64,000 nt of DNA, from assembly GCF_029023725.1 (NCBI RefSeq), contig NZ_CP119075.1:2723501-2787500 (forward strand), given 5' to 3'. The DNA is from Synoicihabitans lomoniglobus. Lineage in GTDB: Bacteria > Verrucomicrobiota > Verrucomicrobiia > Opitutales > Opitutaceae. A program made the translations under genes and the position numbers. The notes under the pieces were generated by a model. It was not told the origin of the DNA. It made no database searches and saw only the letters and a list, made by a program, of their open reading frames with translations. Below are positions 58,269 through 64,000 of this stretch, one piece after another (within the stretch, counting starts at the first letter, position 1; every line of letters begins with the position of its first letter).

Positions 58269-59003
58269 ATGACAGAATCACCCGAGCCCAGCCCGACCGA
58301 AAATCTCGATCGTCAGATCCAGGATCTGCGCCGGGAATTGGTGACTGCTGAGTTGGAGATAATTGAGCTCAATGACCGTTTAATTTCCAAGGAAACCGAC
58401 CGGGCGGATGCCGTCGCCCTGTTAGGTCGGGCGGAGTTGGTGCTTGAGGAAAAAATCGGCTACATAGTCACCCTCGATCATGCACTGAGTGCACGTATTC
58501 GGGAGCTGGAAACCGAGTGTGAAGAAAAAAAGGCAGAAATCGACCGACGCGAAAAAGTGATCAAGCGCGCCAACGCAACCGATGAACGCAACCGTGCGGA
58601 GCGAGACGCGATTATTGTGGAACTCAGTGAGCGGTTGGAATCTGCCAATCAAGCGACCAGTAAAGCTCATGAACTCGCCCGTGATTTCGCGGCAAAACTC
58701 GATGCCACCCAACAGAAGTTAAAACAAACCACGCTGGAATTAGTAACCAGCGAATCGAAATGTGGGCAAGTCGCCGCAGAATTAGAAATCACCCACGATC
58801 GAACAAACGAACTGACGACAAAACTATCGGCGGAGCGGGATAAAATTAACAAACTCCAAAACTCGCTGCAAGCGTCCGAGAATGCTCGCACGCAAACCAA
58901 GGCCTCGCTAACCGAGTCCGAGAAAAAGGTGGCAACCATCACATCTTCTCTACTGTGGCGGCTGTCGGGACCATGGCGGTATTTCTTTGGACCCGAGATA
59001 TGA
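58269..59003 (+). CDS. Coiled-coil protein, function unknown
   Basis: 244 residues, nearly all predicted coiled coil by eye (residues 10-225): heptads rich in Glu, Arg, Lys and Leu, for example DRQIQDLRRELVTAELEI and LSERLESANQATSKAHEL. The tail TSSLLWRLSGPWRYF is a motif I associate with coiled-coil segments attached to glycosyltransferases, and it may bind the membrane. The stop overlaps the start of the large GT4 gene (ATGA), so it probably is a partner or a split-off N-terminal coil of that enzyme. No catalytic motif. Confidence 0.7.
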   Translation: MTESPEPSPTENLDRQIQDLRRELVTAELEIIELNDRLISKETDRADAVALLGRAELVLEEKIGYIVTLDHALSARIRELETECEEKKAEIDRREKVIKRANATDERNRAERDAIIVELSERLESANQATSKAHELARDFAAKLDATQQKLKQTTLELVTSESKCGQVAAELEITHDRTNELTTKLSAERDKINKLQNSLQASENARTQTKASLTESEKKVATITSSLLWRLSGPWRYFFGPEI

Positions 59004-61003
59004 CAAAAGCTGATGCGCCCGAAATCGTGCATGGGCTGGAGACCCCTTACCCGCTGCGTCCCTTCCAGAACTACTTCCGACTAGAAGGTTGGGCTCTCAT
59101 AAAAAACGGTGCGGGGCGCACGCGTGCCCGGGTTCGCATCGACCAAAAAGTCTTCCTCCCCGAGTCGGAGCCTTTGCGAGACGATGTCGCCGTTTTGTAT
59201 CCTGAAATTCCGTATGCACGAACCAGCGGCTTCGTGTTCGTCTGTTTGCTTCCATTCGGTAACTATCTTGGCTCTCTTGAGGTGAGTAACGACGGTGGTT
59301 CGACGTGGCACACGGTGCGAAACATGATGATTCCAGTAAGCTCCCACCCGTTGATGGGAGCGTTTGAGACCGCTGGCACGGATGGGGTGCTAACCGAGAC
59401 AAAGCGATTGGCGGGTTGGCTGTGGCACCCCGAATTTACTTTGCGCGAAGTCGTCCTGCTGTTCGGCAATATCGCCGTTCCAGTTAAGTTCGGGGTGAGG
59501 AGACCCGACGTGGGCAGTCGGTTCCCTGGCCAACCCGAGGCTCAATTTTCAGGCTTTATCACATGCGAAAATCTACCGCGTGGCAAAGGACCAATTCGTT
59601 TACAAGCAACCACCACATGTGGCCGAGTCTATTTTCTGGACGCTAAGTTCAGCGCCAATCTACCAACCGGAGCTTATCTTAAACCCCGCTCTCCTCGTGA
59701 TATCTGGGAGTTGCCGCCTGCCCGGCTTCCGATGGCTGAACCCCGGGACAGCCCAACCGAGCGCGGATCGTTCAATTTACTTTTCGTTCTCTATGGCGAT
59801 TTTACCTCCAACAGTGCCTCACACATATCCGCGTTTGCTAACGAATTGATTGCGCGTGGCTTCGATTGCATCGTCGCCGTGCCTGAACACGCGGAAACCA
59901 TAGGTGCGCTTCCAGATGCACGATTCATGGCAATCGAATACGCCGACCTCGGTCAGCTGCCGAGTTTCTATCGAGACGGCCGCCCTCCGACCGTCGTCCA
60001 CGCTTGGACGACTCGAGAACTCGTGCGGCAGTTCAGCACAGCGGTCGCTTCACGCTTTGGCTCCCAAATTGTGGTGCATTTGGAAGACAACGAGCAGGAG
60101 CTTTTGGCAAATCATATCGGTTGCACTCGCAACGAGCTGAATTCCATGGATACGGTCGAACTGGACAGTCGTGTTCCCACTACACTTTCCCACCCGCGAA
60201 GGGCGGCCGAGCTATTGGCGAAGGCGGTGGGTGTCACCACGATTATTACTCGGTTGACGGAGTTTGTTCCGCCCCATGTCCCCCATGTCACGATTTGGCC
60301 AGCGGCAGCAAAGGCGTTTTATCCTCGTGAGACCAATGCCGGGTTACGCGCCAAACTCGGTTTGTCAGCAAACGATATTGTTCTTTTTTATCACGGAAAT
60401 GTGCATCAGGCCAATGCCCGTGAAGTGGGTGATTTATATCGAGCAGTCGAAATGCTCAATGACTCAGGCCTGTCTACTTGGCTGGTTCGCACGGGTCGAA
60501 ACGAACCGGAATTCGCCGAATGGGTGACCCCCCGGTTACGGGGTAAGTTCGTTGAGCTTGGTTTCATCAAACGATCAAAAGACCTGCCCACGTTGATGAG
60601 TATGGCGGACTTTTTCGTTCAGCCCGGTTCAGCAGGAGCATTCAATGACTATCGCTTTCCATCGAAACTACCAGAGTTTTTCGCACTCGGACGCCCCGTG
60701 ATACTACCCTCCTCAAATCTCGGCGAAACCCTGCAACATGGTCGAGACGCATTCATTTTAGAGAAGGCCGACAGCGCTGGGATTGCTTCTGCCATCAGCA
60801 CCTTGCATCAGAACAAGGGTTTGGCCAAGAAACTTGCAGCTGGAGCGATTGCTTTCGCCGCCGAAAATTTTTCGTGGACCCATAGCACCGACCGTCTGCT
60901 CGAATTCTACCTCAAACACACCTCTTTAAAAAACCCCGGCAATGAGCGCCGCCTTGCGGCCAAGTCGCTCAATGCAGCCTTTGCCCCGACAAATTGCGTC
61001 TAG
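59000..61003 (+). CDS. GT4-like glycosyltransferase with N-terminal beta domains
   Basis: 667 residues from the ATG at 59000 (ATGA overlap); the frame runs 45 bases further but inside the coiled-coil gene. Residues 1-235 are two beta-rich repeats, each containing a pattern like FRLEGWALIKNGAG or LAGWLWHPEFTL. These resemble other glycan-locus accessory domains, not a known enzyme. From about 265 the GT-B fold begins (NLLFVLYGDFTSNSASHISA), with DIVLFYHGNVHQANAREV at the second domain and YRFPSKLPEFFALGRPVILP at the nucleotide site. Sugar unknown. Overlaps the next frame's nominal start, but the real next start is at 61038. Confidence 0.78.
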   Translation: MTKADAPEIVHGLETPYPLRPFQNYFRLEGWALIKNGAGRTRARVRIDQKVFLPESEPLRDDVAVLYPEIPYARTSGFVFVCLLPFGNYLGSLEVSNDGGSTWHTVRNMMIPVSSHPLMGAFETAGTDGVLTETKRLAGWLWHPEFTLREVVLLFGNIAVPVKFGVRRPDVGSRFPGQPEAQFSGFITCENLPRGKGPIRLQATTTCGRVYFLDAKFSANLPTGAYLKPRSPRDIWELPPARLPMAEPRDSPTERGSFNLLFVLYGDFTSNSASHISAFANELIARGFDCIVAVPEHAETIGALPDARFMAIEYADLGQLPSFYRDGRPPTVVHAWTTRELVRQFSTAVASRFGSQIVVHLEDNEQELLANHIGCTRNELNSMDTVELDSRVPTTLSHPRRAAELLAKAVGVTTIITRLTEFVPPHVPHVTIWPAAAKAFYPRETNAGLRAKLGLSANDIVLFYHGNVHQANAREVGDLYRAVEMLNDSGLSTWLVRTGRNEPEFAEWVTPRLRGKFVELGFIKRSKDLPTLMSMADFFVQPGSAGAFNDYRFPSKLPEFFALGRPVILPSSNLGETLQHGRDAFILEKADSAGIASAISTLHQNKGLAKKLAAGAIAFAAENFSWTHSTDRLLEFYLKHTSLKNPGNERRLAAKSLNAAFAPTNCV

Positions 61004-61037
61004 CGCCATCCATTTTCAACACTGCATCCAGCCCATC

Positions 61038-62489
61038 ATGCCGCTCAGCCAGCCTCCTACAGACTCCAGTCAGACGATTCGTGAACATTTTGACCAGTTC
61101 GCACAACCGTTACCAGGTCTCGCGAGGGCGTATCGACGATTGCTGGCCCATTATTATAGCCTACTGATTCCTGTCGACGCCACGGTATTGGAAATCGGTT
61201 GTGGCAGTGGTGAACTCCTAAAACACATTCCCGCCAAACGAAAAGTGGGGGTGGATCTATCCATACGCCAGATTGAGTTGGCTAGAAACAATGTGCCAGA
61301 CGCGGTTTTCATTCAATCCGACGGTCAGTCACTGCCTCTCGACGAGACATTCGACTATGTCGTAATATCCGACACCATCAATTTTGTCGACGATGTGCAG
61401 GTCCTACTTTCCCGGATACGCACGGTGTGCACGCCCGCCACTCGCTTGCTCATCAACATCCCCAACACACTTTGGCGACCCGGCTTTGCATTGGCAGACG
61501 CGATCAACCTCCGCGGCGCACATCCCCACAGCAGTTGGCTCTCGCATCGCGACGTTCACAATTTGTTAACGCTCGCCAATTGGGATATCATCAAAACACA
61601 GCCCCGCGCTCTGTGGCCATTCGCAGCGGGTTGGTTCGAACGCACGATCAATCGATCTATCGCCCCGCTGCTCCCCTGGCTTTGTGTCACTCAGTTCATT
61701 GTCGCTCGTCCCTCGCTTTCAGATGGAGATTCTGAAACGCCACTACCAGCGGACCTGAAGTCTCCTCATGAAACCAGTGTAACCATCGTCGTGCCAGCTC
61801 GAAACGAGTCGGGTAACATTGAAGCGGCCATCACCCGCACTCCAGTGATGGGAGCGTGGACCGAATTTATTTTTGTCGAAGGCGGCTCCAAGGACGACAC
61901 ATGGGAAGAGATCCAACGCGTTCAGAGAGCATATCCTGACGTGCGCATTAAAGCCATCCAACAAACCGGCAAAGGGAAAGGAAACGCCGTGCGGGAGGGA
62001 TACGCACTAGCCGAAGGAGATATTCTGATGATTTTGGATACAGACCTCACGATGCCTCCCGAGGAACTGCCCAAATATTTTCATGCGCTTACCTCGGGCC
62101 ACTGTGAATTCGCCAATGGCTGTAGACTAGTCTACCCCATGGACGAGCACGCGATGCAGTTCCTTAACATGATAGCTAACAAAATATTTGGAATATTATT
62201 TTCGTGGCTAATGGGTCAACACCTCAAAGATACATTATGTGGCACCAAGGTCTTGCGACGCTCGGACTACCTGAAGCTGGAGGCCAATCGCGCCTATTTC
62301 GGTGATTTTGACCCTTTCGGTGACTTTGATTTAATATTCGGAGCCGACCGCATGAATCTTAAAATTCGAGACATTCCCATCCGATATCGCGACCGAACTT
62401 ACGGCTCCACCAATATCAACCGCTGGAGCCACGGGTGGCTGCTACTGCGGATGGTGCTCTTTGCCGCACGAAAACTGAAATTTGTGTGA
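61038..62489 (+). CDS. Methyltransferase-GT2 fusion protein
   Basis: 483 residues from the ATG at 61038; an in-frame start at 60942 would overlap the previous gene by 62 bases with sequence of no protein character. Residues 10-225 are a class I methyltransferase (VLEIGCGSGELLKHIPAK at about 50, FDYVVISDTINFVDD). Residues 245-483 are a GT2 domain: VTIVVPARNESGNIEAAI, FIFVEGGSKDDTWEE and MILDTDLTMPPEELPKYF, ending IRYRDRTYGSTNINRW. Both domains have complete motifs. It may methylate a sugar and start or end a chain with a polyprenyl-phosphate intermediate; the order of action is unknown. Confidence 0.85.
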   Translation: MPLSQPPTDSSQTIREHFDQFAQPLPGLARAYRRLLAHYYSLLIPVDATVLEIGCGSGELLKHIPAKRKVGVDLSIRQIELARNNVPDAVFIQSDGQSLPLDETFDYVVISDTINFVDDVQVLLSRIRTVCTPATRLLINIPNTLWRPGFALADAINLRGAHPHSSWLSHRDVHNLLTLANWDIIKTQPRALWPFAAGWFERTINRSIAPLLPWLCVTQFIVARPSLSDGDSETPLPADLKSPHETSVTIVVPARNESGNIEAAITRTPVMGAWTEFIFVEGGSKDDTWEEIQRVQRAYPDVRIKAIQQTGKGKGNAVREGYALAEGDILMILDTDLTMPPEELPKYFHALTSGHCEFANGCRLVYPMDEHAMQFLNMIANKIFGILFSWLMGQHLKDTLCGTKVLRRSDYLKLEANRAYFGDFDPFGDFDLIFGADRMNLKIRDIPIRYRDRTYGSTNINRWSHGWLLLRMVLFAARKLKFV

Positions 62490-62545
62490 GTGTTGCGTCG
62501 TTGACGCGAAAAAGCGGATCTCGCTTATTCCTTACTTCTTCTTCC

Positions 62546-63292
62546 ATGCCACTCTACGACTTCAGTAATCTGACCATTGATAAAACGATTTCTCCACTCG
62601 ACACCATGATCGTGCCCGGACGAAAAGAACAGTATTTCGAGATCGGGCATCGTGCTCTGGAGTTGGTGGAGTTCGCCGCGAGATTGTGCGAAAAACCTCA
62701 CTTCCCTAATATTCTTGATTTCGGTTGCGGCTACGCCCGCGTGCTTCGTTGGTTGCGTCCGCGTCACCACTACGCGGAGATCACCGCATGCGAATTAGAG
62801 CAAGAAGCGATCGATTTTTCCGCCCTCCATTGGGGAGCCATTCCGGTTCGCTCCCATAGAGACATCTCCCGCATAAAGTTCGACCGAAAGTTTGATCTCG
62901 TGTGGTGCGGATCGGTGCTCACTCACCTCGATCTCCCCCAATGGGAGCAGACCCTCGACATGTTAATTGACGCGACCAACGAATGCGGCGTCATTATCCT
63001 GACGCTCCAAGGTCGCTTTTTTGCCAGTGCACTGGCCAATAAGCAGCGCTATGTTGCTGACGATGTGGACCAAACCTCCCTTCTCGATGACTTCAAACGC
63101 AATGGTTTCGCCTACCAGAAATACTTTGATCGGCCCGACTACGGCATCACTCTTTCGGCACCTGAATGGGTTACACGTCTTATTTCCAAGCGAACCAACG
63201 TAATATTAAGATCCTACATTGAAGAGTCATGGGGCATGCAGGACGTAGTGATTCTCTACAAAGCCGAAAACTACTTCGCCAAGGTGCTGTAG
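62546..63292 (+). CDS. SAM-dependent methyltransferase
   Basis: 248 residues from the ATG at 62546; the frame extends upstream to 62435, but that part lies inside the previous gene. PNILDFGCGYARVLRWLRP is motif I and FDLVWCGSVLTHLDLPQWE is the post-I region. LQGRFFASAL and the final QDVVILYKAE fit a glycan-locus methyltransferase of the Methyltransf_25 type. Last + strand gene of block 3; it is 19 bases from the end of the convergent gene on the - strand. Confidence 0.85.
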   Translation: MPLYDFSNLTIDKTISPLDTMIVPGRKEQYFEIGHRALELVEFAARLCEKPHFPNILDFGCGYARVLRWLRPRHHYAEITACELEQEAIDFSALHWGAIPVRSHRDISRIKFDRKFDLVWCGSVLTHLDLPQWEQTLDMLIDATNECGVIILTLQGRFFASALANKQRYVADDVDQTSLLDDFKRNGFAYQKYFDRPDYGITLSAPEWVTRLISKRTNVILRSYIEESWGMQDVVILYKAENYFAKVL

Positions 63293-63311
63293 GTAAGAAA
63301 CGTGCACGGCA

Positions 63312-64000
63312 TTACTCAAATCGCAGATAACGCAGCCAAACTTGATCAAAGGCATTACTGCCGCGAGGTCCGGGAAGCACCCGAAACAATAGCATCGAGG
63401 CCACTCCACGCGGAATATCTAGTTTGATATTTCGTTCGCTTTGGTCCCCACGCGGGGACATCCAATCGGTATAAAGTGAAATAATCGAACCATCCTTGGC
63501 CACGAGCTCCGCCTGCACTGAAACCCCATCGAACGCCTCTTCCTGATAGGAATTAGGGTTAACCAAATAATCGAATGTCACCGTATCGGCGTCCTTCGGG
63601 ATTTCAAAATACAACTCCGTGGTGGCATGAGCCAGCAAAACTGCGTTGCCATCATAATAATTTATCAAGACCCCAAACGGTAACACTCCAAACAAAGGTG
63701 TAATACCCGTTTCACCTATCTCATCAGCCAAAGCTGTGCCTGAAATTTGAATACGATTCTCAACGGGTGTCAGTCGCTGAGATTGGTCCATCACGACCCC
63801 TGGTGGGATTTCCGACTCCAGAAGCTTTTGCATTTCAACGTAGCGGTCCGCCCGAGCATAGGCGGTCACTCTATTTTCCAACGTAAAAAGCGGAGTGGGA
63901 GCCAACCCCATATCGCTTATTCGCTCTACCACCCACTGAGGGTGATCACGAGAATCTCCCACCAATAATAGCAAAGGGACAGACTCATCTGCCAATAACC
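63312..64000 (-). CDS. C-terminal part of an unknown protein, cut by window
   Basis: At least 229 residues; the frame is open to the window edge with no stop, so the N-terminus lies to the right. No family recognised. The visible start (LLADESVPLLLLVGDS) looks like a membrane helix end or a Rossmann strand. Residues from about 80 on are beta-rich with many acidic residues (FEIPKDADTVTFDYLVNP; LLFRVLPGPRGSNAFDQVWL), a likely periplasmic sandwich domain. It might be the C-terminal domain of a membrane glycan enzyme like those at 43237 and 52413, though the module signature itself is not present. On the opposite strand to block 3, so it marks the end of that locus. Confidence 0.6.
   Translation of the reverse strand, partial: LLADESVPLLLLVGDSRDHPQWVVERISDMGLAPTPLFTLENRVTAYARADRYVEMQKLLESEIPPGVVMDQSQRLTPVENRIQISGTALADEIGETGITPLFGVLPFGVLINYYDGNAVLLAHATTELYFEIPKDADTVTFDYLVNPNSYQEEAFDGVSVQAELVAKDGSIISLYTDWMSPRGDQSERNIKLDIPRGVASMLLFRVLPGPRGSNAFDQVWLRYLRFE

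Overview
The window looks like a chromosome segment of a Gram-negative (diderm) bacterium. It carries an ADP-heptose pathway, a TolC-type outer-membrane channel, an LolD/FtsX-type ABC pump and an O-antigen-type ABC exporter. Many genes overlap by ATGA, GTGA or TTGA, GTG and TTG starts are common, and clear Shine-Dalgarno sequences are rare. My best guess is a member of the Verrucomicrobiota (Opitutales-like), but this rests on general gene style and is weak. No tRNA, rRNA or CRISPR array was seen. Almost the whole window is devoted to building surface polysaccharide.

Block 1 (1 to 21008, all on +) is a dense polysaccharide gene set. It holds about a dozen glycosyltransferases of GT-A and GT-B type, a Wzy-like polymerase (8371), a WcaF-like acyltransferase (12229), an O-antigen-ligase-type membrane protein (13929), a WcaJ-type initiating sugar-phosphate transferase (17383), a dihydrolipoamide-dehydrogenase-like flavoprotein (18817) and an FkbM methyltransferase (20223). 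No Wzx flippase or Wzz/Wza export gene is in view, so those must lie elsewhere or left of the window. A scrap of a lost paralogous glycosyltransferase lies at 3762-3809.

Block 2 (21009 to 27790) is ordinary metabolism and export: hisA (-), an M42 aminopeptidase (+), and a four-gene tripartite ABC exporter on - (TolC-type protein, HlyD-type adaptor, FtsX-type permease, LolD-type ATPase). Between block 1 and hisA lies an 83 percent identical 60-base copy of the hisA 3' end. It contains a terminator-like hairpin facing the end of block 1. An intact-looking IS3-family element (27791-29101) separates this block from the next.

Block 3 (29299 to 63292, +) is a second, ABC-transporter-dependent polysaccharide locus. 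Wzm (29299) and Wzt (54527) are 24 kb apart. Between them are GT4 enzymes, a WbdD-like coiled-coil methyltransferase with an internal 87-bp repeat, a 1269-residue triple glycosyltransferase (GT4-GT4-GT9), and five genes giving a complete ADP-heptose pathway (gmhB, rfaE2, hldD, gmhA, rfaE1). Two large membrane proteins of GT-C appearance follow, and also an AT-rich segment (about 45.6-54.5 kb). That segment carries a B12-binding radical SAM enzyme, a zinc-ribbon methyltransferase, a HAD phosphatase, a nucleotidyltransferase, and a striking fusion of a CofD/YvcK-type domain to a GT2 glycosyltransferase. Downstream lie glf (UDP-galactopyranose mutase), more glycosyltransferases, a methyltransferase-GT2 fusion and a further methyltransferase. 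The locus ends in a convergent partial gene.

Two signals stand out as possibly undescribed. The first is the nucleotidyltransferase plus CofD-like::GT2 pair (48712-51530). It mirrors the CofC/CofD chemistry of coenzyme F420 but sits in a glycan locus. The second is a recurrent module of about 125-135 residues that begins with a Gly-Trp...Trp signature and ends with an Asp-x-Arg-x-Leu strand. It is found alone (32901), at the C-termini of two membrane proteins (43237, 52413) and of Wzt (54527), and in rearranged form inside the 1269-residue enzyme.
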